Shown here: positions 7,154-14,536 of the stretch, in pieces
Layout of the letters: every line of letters begins with the position of its first letter
How positions within the stretch are numbered: the stretch's first letter is position 1
Assembly: GCA_019057775.1 (NCBI GenBank)
Contig: JAHLWT010000041.1
Span: 1 to 15,206, forward strand
Direction of reading: 5' to 3'
From: Promethearchaeota archaeon
GTDB lineage: Archaea > Asgardarchaeota > Lokiarchaeia > Sigynarchaeales > SOKP01
Length of the DNA stretch: 15,206 nt
Position numbers and translations under genes: made by a program
The notes under the pieces: generated by a model
Seen by the model: only the letters and a program-made list of their open reading frames with translations
Databases searched by the model: none
Told to the model about the DNA's origin: nothing

Positions 7154-8647
7154 TTATTTTATTTTTTCTAAGTTCAATGGTGTGCCATCATAAATATATT
7201 TTCCATAGACCAATTCTTGTGGGTAATATTTACACCCTGCGGGATAAGCAGAATCTTTAATCCCCCCTAAAGAAACAGTAATGTCAACAAGCATAGGTCT
7301 TGCATTTATATAAATATTCGCAGCTTCTAATTCATTTTTAAAAACTTCAATATTATTTAAATTAGAAGTGTAAACAACTGCTCTCATGCCATAGTTACTT
7401 GCATTCGCCAATCTTATTGCATCTTTCATATCGTTAGCCTTAGTTATAGAACGAACTGGTCCAAATGCTTCTTCTTTCCATAAAAATGGAGCTTTTATTA
7501 AATCTGTACATAATTCTGGTTTAATTTCAACAAGAGTTGGTTTGTAAAATAACCCATAATCCTCTCCAGTATCAATTTTTTCTCCTCCTGTAAATATTTT
7601 TGCGCCAAATTTCCTTGCATCTTCTACCATCACTTCCATCATCATCAAGATTTTCCTACTTCCTAAAGGACCAATATCTACATCTGGATCAGTTGGATCT
7701 CCGTACTTTAGCTTTTGGATTTCTTTTATAAGGCATTCTATATATTCATCATAAATGTCTTTATGAACTATTATTCGTTTCATTGAAAAACATTGTTGCC
7801 CAGAATTAGTATAACTAGCTATTACATTCCATTTTGCTACACTTTCTAAATTTATATCATCCATCACTATACCTGCATCGTTACCAGCACACTCGAAAAA
7901 AAAGTTTTTAAATGGCTGCGTATACATGGGAACTCCCATTGACCTGTCAACTGTTTTTCTCAAGAATCTTCCATAACGAGCTAAGATATCCTTTGCTGTA
8001 TGAGATGATGTAATTGTCATTATAGTTTTAATCAGGGGTGATTTAATGAATTCATCTACAGCCCATTCTCCAGGAGCTATAATTAAATCTAAAGCTTCAA
8101 TACCAGGTAAATCCATTTCTTCCATTATTGAATATGCCTTTAGCATTGTTAATGGACATGCTGTAGAGGGTTTTACTAGAGCACCATTTCCAACTAGATA
8201 GTTTGCGCCTAATTGATATAGAGGCAGACTTAAAGGAGTGTTCCGTGGAGAGACACAAGCTGCCAAACCATGAGGAATGTACCTAATTCTAACGAGCTGC
8301 TCTCCTTCTATACTTGTTAAAGTTTTTTCTTCTAAGAATTGGTAGTACCAATCGCAAAATTTGAAACCATTCATTACAATATTTAATTCCCATTCAGAAT
8401 ACTTGATTGGTAATCCGCCTTCTGCAACGACTAAATCTTTAAACTCAGATTTTTTAAATCGTAATTTCGTAGCAACTTTAGAAAGAAGTTGAGAACGTTC
8501 AAAAAAATCCATCTCTTTTAGTAGATGTTGATTTTTATTTATTTTCTTTATTTTTGCTCGAACTGTTTCCGGTGTGTCTGCGGGAATAGTTTCTATAAGT
8601 TCACCAGTGTATTTGTTTTTGATTTCTAATTCTTTTAATTTTGACAT
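7154..8647 (-). CDS. aldehyde dehydrogenase superfamily protein, atypical
   Basis: This 497-aa ALDH superfamily member would oxidise an aldehyde to the acid (or acyl-CoA) with NAD(P)+. Recognisable elements are Asn136 in SPRNTPLSLP, Lys159 in LVKPS, general-base Glu252 in FFECAGND, catalytic Cys286 in SGQQCFSMKR and Glu393 in KEEAFGPV. It departs from the family in places. The cofactor loop usually written TGS reads ITSSHTAKD (212-220). The stretch from there to Glu252 is roughly a dozen residues longer than usual. ELGGK is replaced by ECAGN, and the NPF-type motif near the end is missing (INARPMLVD). These changes suggest an unusual cofactor pocket or substrate. It lies between two SCP2-like genes in a tight operon, hinting at a hydrophobic aldehyde. 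Confidence 0.87.
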   Translation of the reverse strand: MSKLKELEIKNKYTGELIETIPADTPETVRAKIKKINKNQHLLKEMDFFERSQLLSKVATKLRFKKSEFKDLVVAEGGLPIKYSEWELNIVMNGFKFCDWYYQFLEEKTLTSIEGEQLVRIRYIPHGLAACVSPRNTPLSLPLYQLGANYLVGNGALVKPSTACPLTMLKAYSIMEEMDLPGIEALDLIIAPGEWAVDEFIKSPLIKTIMTITSSHTAKDILARYGRFLRKTVDRSMGVPMYTQPFKNFFFECAGNDAGIVMDDINLESVAKWNVIASYTNSGQQCFSMKRIIVHKDIYDEYIECLIKEIQKLKYGDPTDPDVDIGPLGSRKILMMMEVMVEDARKFGAKIFTGGEKIDTGEDYGLFYKPTLVEIKPELCTDLIKAPFLWKEEAFGPVRSITKANDMKDAIRLANASNYGMRAVVYTSNLNNIEVFKNELEAANIYINARPMLVDITVSLGGIKDSAYPAGCKYYPQELVYGKYIYDGTPLNLEKIK

Positions 8648-8699
8648 AATTCTTATTTATCTTTTTTCAATTTCAGTTTCAGAATAAAAAGTTCAAACC

Positions 8700-9170
8700 T
8701 TAAATATCATCTTCATCTTTGAGGATTCCAGCAGTTTGTGCAAATTTGCCATAACCCATATTAATTAAGGTTTGTGTTCTTTTGTGCAATACGAAATCAA
8801 TCCATCCTTTTTTCTCATCTGGATCGTTATAAAAAGCTCCAAAAAGTTGAGCATATTCTACTTTATTTTTTGTTTGGATTAATTTTTCTACGGCATTTAA
8901 TGAGAGTGCTAATTCCAAATCTGAATCAACAGCACTCCCTGGTTTTATTTCAATCCCATTTCCATTTCGATACACATTAAAAATATCTATAGGAGATCTC
9001 TTATCATAAGCTTCTAGTGAATCATAAAGTGCAAAATCAAAGTCTGAACCATTAATAAGATCAAAAAAGATTTCTGGATATTTTGTTAAAAATTTGGTGT
9101 ATTTTCTGGCTATTTCAGTCTTGTATGCTCCTTTATCAATAATTTGACTCATTATTTCTTCTTCATACAT
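8700..9170 (-). CDS. SCP2-like small protein, copy 1
   Basis: This 156-aa soluble protein is probably SCP2-like. After a charged N-terminal helix (residues 1-40), strands FDFALYD and IDIFNVYRNG are followed by SDLELALSLNAVEKLI (83-98), a helix near EYAQLFGAFY, and a closing segment INMGYGKFAQTAG. This matches the order in SCP2 domains, where the last helix caps the lipid tunnel. It is a distant paralogue of the protein at 6734-7141. The ATG at 9170 is 17 bases after the SDR stop, and the GAAGTG-like binding site overlaps that stop; an internal ATG at 9152 is an alternative start. A carrier role for a hydrophobic intermediate passed between the SDR and ALDH is an inference from the neighbours. 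Confidence 0.6.
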   Translation of the reverse strand: MYEEEIMSQIIDKGAYKTEIARKYTKFLTKYPEIFFDLINGSDFDFALYDSLEAYDKRSPIDIFNVYRNGNGIEIKPGSAVDSDLELALSLNAVEKLIQTKNKVEYAQLFGAFYNDPDEKKGWIDFVLHKRTQTLINMGYGKFAQTAGILKDEDDI

Positions 9171-9187
9171 CTTTATAAATACACTTC

Positions 9188-10186
9188 TTACTGTTTTTCT
9201 TTTTCAATATAATCTTTATACCAATTTATTGTATCTTCTAATCCCTCTTCTAAGGGAGTAATTTTATAGCCAAATTTTTCGATAGCTTTTTTTGATGAAT
9301 AAGCTCGATGATATTTGATTGAATTAATCGTAGATCTAGTTAAAGGAGGTATTTTTCCATTAAATTTTGCTTTTACTTCTAATCCCCAGGCGTAAAGTTT
9401 AGCAAACATCATGGGAATCTTTTTTGCTTTTTTATTTCTTGAAATTTGGGCAATTAAATCAAGATATTCTTTTAATTTGACATTTTCTCCGCCAAGAATA
9501 AAATCCTCTCCAAATAAGTCTTCTCTATCAATAACAGCTATTAACGCATTTGTAATATCATTTATATATGAGAGACATGTAATTGATTCTCCCTTCCCAG
9601 GACATAAACCTAACGGAAAAAACTTACCTTCTACAACATCAGAAAGCATCTTCCCAAAAATATTAAAATCCCCTGGACCATATACAATACCAGGATAAAA
9701 AATCATAACTTTCAATCCTTTTGGGATTAAATCTTTTATCAATCTCTTTGCTTGAAATTTGGATTTCTCATATTCCATGTAAAATTTTTCATTTTCATGA
9801 GTCTCATCCACAGGTTCTGGAGGAGTAGGACCTAAAGCAGTAAAGGAACTAATATAAAAAAAATTTATATCCTTTTCAAGAGCTACTCTAGCTATATTTT
9901 CTGTTCCCCTAACATTAATATCATAATAAATAGATTTCTTCTTTGCCCATATTCCGGTATAAGCAGCAAGATGATATATCATCTCAATTCCATCTACTGC
10001 TTGATATACACTCTCAATATCCTGAACATCTCCTTTAACATATTTTACATTCTTAAGATCTTGAAAAGGTGAGATGTCACTTGATTCACGAATTAGAAGT
10101 TTCAGATCATGACCTAAATTATTTAGCCTTTTTACTAAGGGAATACCTAAAAATCCAGTACCCCCTGTTACTAAAATGGTAGCCAT
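9188..10186 (-). CDS. NAD(P)-dependent extended SDR (epimerase/dehydratase or 3beta-HSD type)
   Basis: This 332-aa extended short-chain dehydrogenase begins with a Rossmann motif GGTGFLG (8-14). It has GDVQD (52-56), which binds the adenine side, and catalytic Ser113/Ser114 with Tyr139 and Lys143 (YEKSK). The sequence resembles dihydroflavonol reductase, 3beta-hydroxysteroid dehydrogenase and HpnA-like proteins rather than a typical UDP-sugar epimerase. With lipid-type neighbours, an alcohol/ketone or alcohol/aldehyde step on a hydrophobic substrate is likelier than sugar epimerisation, though the latter cannot be excluded. It is the first gene of a six-gene minus-strand run. A TATA-like box about 32 bases upstream would drive the operon with a very short leader. 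Confidence 0.85.
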   Translation of the reverse strand: MATILVTGGTGFLGIPLVKRLNNLGHDLKLLIRESSDISPFQDLKNVKYVKGDVQDIESVYQAVDGIEMIYHLAAYTGIWAKKKSIYYDINVRGTENIARVALEKDINFFYISSFTALGPTPPEPVDETHENEKFYMEYEKSKFQAKRLIKDLIPKGLKVMIFYPGIVYGPGDFNIFGKMLSDVVEGKFFPLGLCPGKGESITCLSYINDITNALIAVIDREDLFGEDFILGGENVKLKEYLDLIAQISRNKKAKKIPMMFAKLYAWGLEVKAKFNGKIPPLTRSTINSIKYHRAYSSKKAIEKFGYKITPLEEGLEDTINWYKDYIEKEKQ

Positions 10187-10211
10187 ATTAAAAAGCCAAA
10201 GAGTCTAAAAG

Positions 10212-10224
10212 AAATTATAAAATA
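10212..10224 (-). promoter_or_regulatory. TATA-like box for the six-gene operon
   Basis: On the minus strand ATATTTTATAATT is centred about 32 bases before the SDR start codon (10186), predicting a leader of only a few bases. It is the only clear promoter-like element in the 213-base divergent region that also serves the methyltransferase gene. Confidence 0.4.
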
Positions 10225-10360
10225 TTAAAAGGTTACATCGTATTAAAGTTAAATCTTAGAGATGCTCTTGTTTTACACCTTTTAATATTAGGAAACTTCG
10301 GAATAAATCGTCTCGCATTTTTTTTCTATAGCAGAAGGCATTTATTAAAGAAGTTCAATT

Positions 10361-10370
10361 ATTATATCTT
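10361..10370 (+). promoter_or_regulatory. TATA-like box for the methyltransferase gene
   Basis: ATTATATCTT is centred about 35 bases before the ATG at 10400, giving a predicted start near 10391 and a leader of about 9 bases. That leader contains AAAAGGAT. Confidence 0.35.
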
Positions 10371-10399
10371 AGATCATCCACAATATTAATGAAAAGGAT

Positions 10400-10969
10400 A
10401 TGGATTATAGATTGAAAAAGAAACAAAATAATTTTGGTAAATTTCATTCACAATTAGATTTACCCTTTTTAGAGACTGATAATGAATTTTTTAAAGAGAT
10501 TTTCCAAACACTTGAACTTCATTATGGGTTAAAAAGAAACTCAAACCAAATTTTTATTGATTTAGGAGCGGGAAATGGAAAAATTGTTATTTATTCTGCT
10601 CTATTTTACCGTATTAAATCTCATGGAATTGAAATTGATAGTTGTTTATTAGAAGAAGCAAAATCTCAAATTAAATCATTTAAAATGCTTGGAACCATTA
10701 ATAAGAAGATATTTAGAAAAATTAAATTTTTTCTAGGAGATTTTTATTTACTTAATTTAAAGAAATACGATTTCATTTATATTTATTCTTTACCAACCAT
10801 GCAAAAGTATCTCAATCACGTATTTATTACAGCAAAAAGAGGAGCAATTATTCTGTCTCATAAATATAAACTTGAGTTTTTCAATTCTTTCCTTAAGTTA
10901 GAATACAAATTAGTCCACAATAAAAAAAAACAAAAAATTTACACTTATTTCTACAAGAAAATTTCGTAA
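10400..10969 (+). CDS. SAM-dependent methyltransferase, aKMT/FAM173-like
   Basis: This 189-aa class I methyltransferase has SAM-binding motif I at DLGAGNGKIV (54-63), an acidic loop in HGIEID (75-80) and GDF (113-115). The later IYSLPTMQKYL (128-138) and AIILSHKY (149-156) resemble the LYLLP and VVSHDF segments of archaeal protein-lysine methyltransferase aKMT and its eukaryotic relatives FAM173/ATPSCKMT. By that likeness it may methylate lysines of proteins such as chromatin or ATP-synthase components, but the target is unknown and small-molecule methylation is possible. It is very lysine- and AT-rich, like its surroundings. It is transcribed away from the amidase/ALDH operon and is not obviously linked to it. 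Confidence 0.72.
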   Translation: MDYRLKKKQNNFGKFHSQLDLPFLETDNEFFKEIFQTLELHYGLKRNSNQIFIDLGAGNGKIVIYSALFYRIKSHGIEIDSCLLEEAKSQIKSFKMLGTINKKIFRKIKFFLGDFYLLNLKKYDFIYIYSLPTMQKYLNHVFITAKRGAIILSHKYKLEFFNSFLKLEYKLVHNKKKQKIYTYFYKKIS

Positions 10970-11003
10970 AATCTAGAGAATAACAAGTTTGGGGATAACC
11001 TTG

Positions 11004-11035
11004 AGGCAATAGTTCACCAGATACTATTTTCGCTT
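11004..11035 (+). repeat. imperfect hairpin in the intergenic region
   Basis: AATAGT (11008-11013) pairs with ACTATT (11023-11028) around a nine-base loop. After a three-base bulge the stem extends with AGGC/GCTT. The segment is less AT-rich than the rest of the gap between the methyltransferase and the membrane-protein gene. It may be part of a 3' end or a small RNA, or chance. Confidence 0.25.
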
Positions 11036-11133
11036 ATTACATCAAAAAATATAATTATAAATAAAATCAAAATAAATAGATATATAATTTTAAAAATTGA
11101 ATAAATGAGTTATAAAATAAGGTGTAATATGAA

Positions 11134-11832
11134 ATGGTCTCATTTGAAGGATTGTTAGATGGATCGACAGCAACATTAATTATTTTTTCTTCAATTATTT
11201 TTGGGTTATTATCATTATATAAATCAATAAAATTAAAGGCTAAACTTCTTACTGTAGCAGCATTGATGATTTTTTTTGTTGGTTGTTTATGGTTAGGACC
11301 AACAGTAGATCTTTTTATGGTTTTATTGACAGGTGAGAATATTGATCCAATTCCTGTATATTCCTTATTAAGCTATCTATGGGTTGCCCCTGCTTTAGTC
11401 TGCGCGATCTATCTTGGAGGTGAACTAATTTTTCCAAAAAGAAAATGGATTTTCGTAGGGATTTTTATAGTCTTAGGAGTAATCTTCGAATACTTTTTAT
11501 GGTTTCAAACAGATGCTTCATTTACATGGGAATTAGCAAATCCAGGTGAAGATTTAATAGATGCTCATTTTGTACGAACTCATCCAACATTTTTAATGGT
11601 TGGCGTTTTTCTAGTATCCGCACTTGTATTTTTAGGTATTGGTTTTGCAATAAAAGCGAAGCAATCTACAGGACAATTGAGAAGGAAATTTACATATTTG
11701 TCTATAGCAAATACAATATTTGTTATATGCGGTGCTTTAGATTCAATTCTTACATTACCTCTGGCTATAGGGGTTATAAGAGTGATTATGAGTAGTTTTG
11801 CGCTGTGGATGTTCCTCGGTTTAAAGACTTAA
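11134..11832 (+). CDS. seven-helix integral membrane protein of unknown function
   Basis: The 232-aa product is almost entirely hydrophobic. Seven membrane helices can be drawn at roughly residues 11-29, 38-64, 75-97, 104-124, 152-174, 186-207 and 209-229. The longest polar loop, at about 125-150 (QTDASFTWELANPGEDLIDAHFVRTH), lies between helices 4 and 5. Positively charged loops (YKSIKLKAK, FPKRK, KAKQSTGQLRRK) would be cytoplasmic. There is no retinal-binding lysine in helix 7, so it is not an evident rhodopsin, and there is no enzyme motif. An AAGGTG ribosome binding site lies 9 bases before the chosen ATG; another ATG at 11129 is out of frame and closes after nine codons. It appears monocistronic. 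A sensor or transporter role would be a guess. Confidence 0.8.
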   Translation: MVSFEGLLDGSTATLIIFSSIIFGLLSLYKSIKLKAKLLTVAALMIFFVGCLWLGPTVDLFMVLLTGENIDPIPVYSLLSYLWVAPALVCAIYLGGELIFPKRKWIFVGIFIVLGVIFEYFLWFQTDASFTWELANPGEDLIDAHFVRTHPTFLMVGVFLVSALVFLGIGFAIKAKQSTGQLRRKFTYLSIANTIFVICGALDSILTLPLAIGVIRVIMSSFALWMFLGLKT

Positions 11833-11846
11833 ATAATTAAATTATC

Positions 11847-11860
11847 TTTTTTTTTCTTTT
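11847..11860 (+). terminator. T-tract terminator after the membrane-protein gene
   Basis: Nine T, one C and four T start 15 bases after the stop at 11832, without a hairpin. It is the strongest plus-strand T-tract in the window. Confidence 0.55.
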
Positions 11861-11953
11861 AATTAAGCTTTTCCCAAGACAAAAATGGTATTTATTCTTC
11901 AATTACCAAGAGAAACAACTTAAAGAAACTTTATCTAATATTTTATCGAGTTC

Positions 11954-12367
11954 TCAGGATTTGCTCATTTCGAGTATAACTTCTTTTAGGTATAGTTTCA
12001 TGAAGTGTCTTTGGTTATTACAGAAATCAAGTTTTTGATTGTGAGTTAAATCTGAGCAGTTAGATAGTATCGCTTGGATATCATTTGAAATGTCAAGATA
12101 TTCGTTTTTATAATTTATATCTTTAATTTTTGATTTAAGATTTTCATTATCTTCTATTAATTCAGGATTATTTAAATTAATTTCAGCAGTGTGTTCATAA
12201 GGGAAATGTTTTTTAAATTTATTTAAAGAAGAGATTAATAAGTTAGAAATTTGATTAAATAATTCTTTTGAATCTATATTACTGAATAATTCCGAGATAA
12301 GATAAGAAATTACATTATTTTTTAGATTTTGAAAGTTATAATCGTTAAAATTAGTAAAGATAACCAT
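11954..12367 (-). CDS. hypothetical protein, 137 aa, helical and asparagine-rich
   Basis: I do not recognise this protein. It is predicted to be soluble and largely helical, rich in Asn, Ile, Leu and Lys. Repeated amphipathic stretches such as NNVISYLISELFSNI (18-32) and FNQISNLLISSLNKF (37-51) precede an acidic, disordered-looking middle (about 62-80) and a C-terminal helix (HFMKLYLKEVILEMSK). There is no signal peptide or membrane span. A GAGAT sequence sits directly before the ATG and is half of an inverted repeat that overlaps the start. The gene stands alone, convergent with the seven-helix protein gene. Base composition matches the neighbours, and an open frame of this length at this AT content favours a real gene, but support is modest. 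Confidence 0.55.
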   Translation of the reverse strand: MVIFTNFNDYNFQNLKNNVISYLISELFSNIDSKELFNQISNLLISSLNKFKKHFPYEHTAEINLNNPELIEDNENLKSKIKDINYKNEYLDISNDIQAILSNCSDLTHNQKLDFCNNQRHFMKLYLKEVILEMSKS

Positions 12368-12393
12368 ATCTCGATTATTCTCTGTTGAGATAT
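12366..12393. repeat. inverted repeat over the start of the 137-aa gene
   Basis: ATATCTC (12366-12372) and GAGATAT (12387-12393) are perfect complements separated by 14 bases. They span the start codon and 5' flank of the minus-strand gene, so this could be a dimeric-repressor operator or a 5' hairpin. A 7-bp repeat in AT-rich DNA can also be chance. Confidence 0.3.
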
Positions 12394-12559
12394 CATCGTA
12401 ATGTTTTATACCAAATCCTTTCGAAATTATGCTTCATCTCGGAGAAATTTCGACTTTGGAAGAAGAAAAAATGATTTGCTATTTAAAAGAAAAGCCTCCT
12501 TTGATTTATTAGAAATTCTATTGAATCTAATAGAGTTATTATATCAGAAAAATAAGTAT

Positions 12560-12580
12560 AAAAAAGAGAAAAAAAGAAAA
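12560..12580 (-). terminator. T-tract terminator after the zinc-ribbon membrane protein gene
   Basis: Read on the minus strand, the region about 25-45 bases past the stop at 12603 holds runs of four, seven and six T separated by single C bases. A short plus-strand open frame over it has a lysine-rich tail that is simply this A-rich tract. Confidence 0.45.
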
Positions 12581-12602
12581 TGTAATTAATAATTGAAAAG
12601 GA

Positions 12603-13181
12603 CTAAAGTTTGGACCCACAATTAGGACAGAAATTACCTTTTCCTTCTACATTATGACCGCAATATACACAATAGCTTTTTCCTCCAGAGGGTAAAGGAG
12701 AATCCAGTTTTTTTACGGGAGCTACATATTCATTTGCAGGACTATAAATTATAGGCTGACCTAAGTTAATTTGTCCTGATTCAGCATCAAAACTATATTT
12801 TATAATGCCTTTATTTCTCAGATCAACTAATACACGAAGAATATCCTTAGGTTTCATACCTATTTCTAGCGCAATATGTTCGAGTTTATGTGTGCCTTGA
12901 AAATTTCTTTGGGCAAGAGCATTTTTAACTACCTGTTTATATTTCATGTTTCGATAAAGTTGTTGAAATCCTCCAATAAATATGAAAAAGGCAGGAATAA
13001 ATAGCCAGAAACCCCAAGAAGCAAGTCCTATGAACTCAATATTATATGTTCTAAAGAATAATGATAAAATTGCGACAAAAAGAAAGACAATTGCCGTTGC
13101 GAGAGTCCCTATAGCAGTTTCATATGATTCTTTATAATAATACCTGTGTTTATATTTATCTTCACTACTCAACTTTCTCAA
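12603..13181 (-). CDS. membrane protein with winged-helix-like and C-terminal zinc-ribbon domains
   Basis: The 192-aa product has three parts. Two membrane helices (about 23-43 and 48-71) follow a charged N-terminus. A cytoplasmic segment (82-140) looks like a winged helix: HKLEHIALEIGMKPKDILR fits helix-turn-helix, then LVDLRNKGIIKY and a beta hairpin DAESGQINLG. After a linker a C-terminal zinc ribbon has Cys171, Cys174, Cys185 and Cys188 (CVYCG, CPNCG). This would be a membrane-tethered DNA-, RNA- or protein-binding module; the target is unknown. No ATG is available before residue 79. The start is therefore a TTG, either at 13181 or at 13172, where a GGTTGAG stretch could be the ribosome binding site. 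The gene is monocistronic. Confidence 0.72.
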   Translation of the reverse strand: MRKLSSEDKYKHRYYYKESYETAIGTLATAIVFLFVAILSLFFRTYNIEFIGLASWGFWLFIPAFFIFIGGFQQLYRNMKYKQVVKNALAQRNFQGTHKLEHIALEIGMKPKDILRVLVDLRNKGIIKYSFDAESGQINLGQPIIYSPANEYVAPVKKLDSPLPSGGKSYCVYCGHNVEGKGNFCPNCGSKL

Positions 13182-13354
13182 CCAATTATTTTTTAATATT
13201 ATTATTATTAATAAAAAGTTAAAATATATTTTATATAATCTTTGAATAGTCCAATTCTTAATTCTTAACCTTACTTTTTTCTATTGAAATATAAATTTAA
13301 AATCTCAAATAGTAATAACCAGAATTAACACTTCGAATGAACATTCTTTAAGTC

Positions 13355-14500
13355 TTATATTTTCACAATTTCTTCGATAGTCTCCTTAAATATCACATTT
13401 CTCTTCCTTAAGTATTCAATAACTTGGTGATAGACTTCTGAATGTTTTCCTAATAGTTCTGGAGGAATGATTCCTTTTTCTTTGAATTTTCCTTCAAGGA
13501 TAATTTGAGCAACAGCTGTACAAGTATATCCTGTTGTTCTTGCTATAGATAATATATGCTTCTCTTTATCGTACTTATCAAGCATATCATAGGTATAACG
13601 TAATTTCTTGTCATCTTTCATTCCTTCAATAAATATCTTCATAACAGTAAGATCTTCATCTCCTTCTTCGAACATCCAATGATCAAATAGAAGTTTAGAT
13701 GTTAACTCAATTGGTTTGATCTTTTTTCCTTTTACATCAATTTCCTCTGTATTGAGGAATCCTCCTTTTCTTAGCATTCTCATCTTTTCTATATGATCAG
13801 GATATCTTAGTGTTTTTTCTTTCATGAAAGGGATATCCATTGTCTTGATGAGAGATCTAAGACCATCGGTATTGATGGCTACTAGAGTTCCTACTTCTGG
13901 AAAATCTAATAATTCAGGTTCAGATAATGCTGGTTTAACAACTATCTCACTATTCTCAATATATCTCGCTAATTGGAGGTATTCCACGATTACCTCAATG
14001 GGTGGATAAGGTGATTTATAATCAAAAAGCCAGTTCCTTTCTACAGGTAATCCCCCAACATAACATAGGAAACTTTCTGTTTTATCTAAGATTGAATCAA
14101 TATAACCAAGTATGATGTTACTTGAACCAGGAGCTACTCCACAGTCAATAACAGCTGTAACTCCTTTCTCCTTTGCTAATTCATCTAAGCTTAACGCATC
14201 TTCCTCGAAATATGAGATATCTACTATGTTCTTTCCTGCTTCAATTACTGCTTCAAGAGACTTATAACCCATAAAACTAGGAAGAGCTCCAATTACTAAA
14301 TCAAAATCCTTCACAATATCTTTGATGTTATTGGGATTAGATAAATCTGCACATATTCCATGAAGATCATAATCATGTGTCAGTTTATCTAAAACTTCTT
14401 GGTTTATATCAACTATTGAAACCCCAGTAGAGGGATCTTCTGCTAGATCTCTTGCAATAACATTTCCTGTATATCCTGCTCCTAAAACAACAACTTTCAT
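13355..14500 (-). CDS. saccharopine dehydrogenase family protein (lysine dehydrogenase-like)
   Basis: This 381-aa enzyme has an N-terminal Rossmann fold, VVVLGAGYTG (3-12), with acidic Asp31 ending strand 2 (SIVDIN), which favours NAD over NADP. The family hallmark DCGVAPGSSN (119-128) follows, then a C-terminal domain with substrate-side motifs such as RTTGYTCTAVA. It belongs to the saccharopine-dehydrogenase/lysine-6-dehydrogenase group, which oxidises or reduces C-N bonds of lysine-derived or related amino acids. Length fits lysine dehydrogenase-like members (about 370-400 aa). Exact substrate is uncertain because carboxynorspermidine dehydrogenases and uncharacterised archaeal members share these motifs. 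A clear GAGGT ribosome binding site (14507-14511) lies 6 bases before the ATG. It is separated from the downstream gene by 173 bases of AT-rich sequence. Confidence 0.84.
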   Translation of the reverse strand: MKVVVLGAGYTGNVIARDLAEDPSTGVSIVDINQEVLDKLTHDYDLHGICADLSNPNNIKDIVKDFDLVIGALPSFMGYKSLEAVIEAGKNIVDISYFEEDALSLDELAKEKGVTAVIDCGVAPGSSNIILGYIDSILDKTESFLCYVGGLPVERNWLFDYKSPYPPIEVIVEYLQLARYIENSEIVVKPALSEPELLDFPEVGTLVAINTDGLRSLIKTMDIPFMKEKTLRYPDHIEKMRMLRKGGFLNTEEIDVKGKKIKPIELTSKLLFDHWMFEEGDEDLTVMKIFIEGMKDDKKLRYTYDMLDKYDKEKHILSIARTTGYTCTAVAQIILEGKFKEKGIIPPELLGKHSEVYHQVIEYLRKRNVIFKETIEEIVKI

Positions 14501-14536
14501 ATCTAAACCTCTAGGGATATTTGATAAAAGATATAG

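Noticed and set aside
12401..12589. Plus-strand 62-aa open frame, lysine-rich at its end
   Set aside because: Its tail is the A-rich complement of a T-tract terminator for the opposite gene. It has no ribosome binding site and no protein-like features, and it starts 33 bases from a divergent gene.
13198..13212. ATT microsatellite in the gap upstream of the zinc-ribbon protein gene
   Set aside because: Only a few units; expected by chance in DNA this AT-rich.
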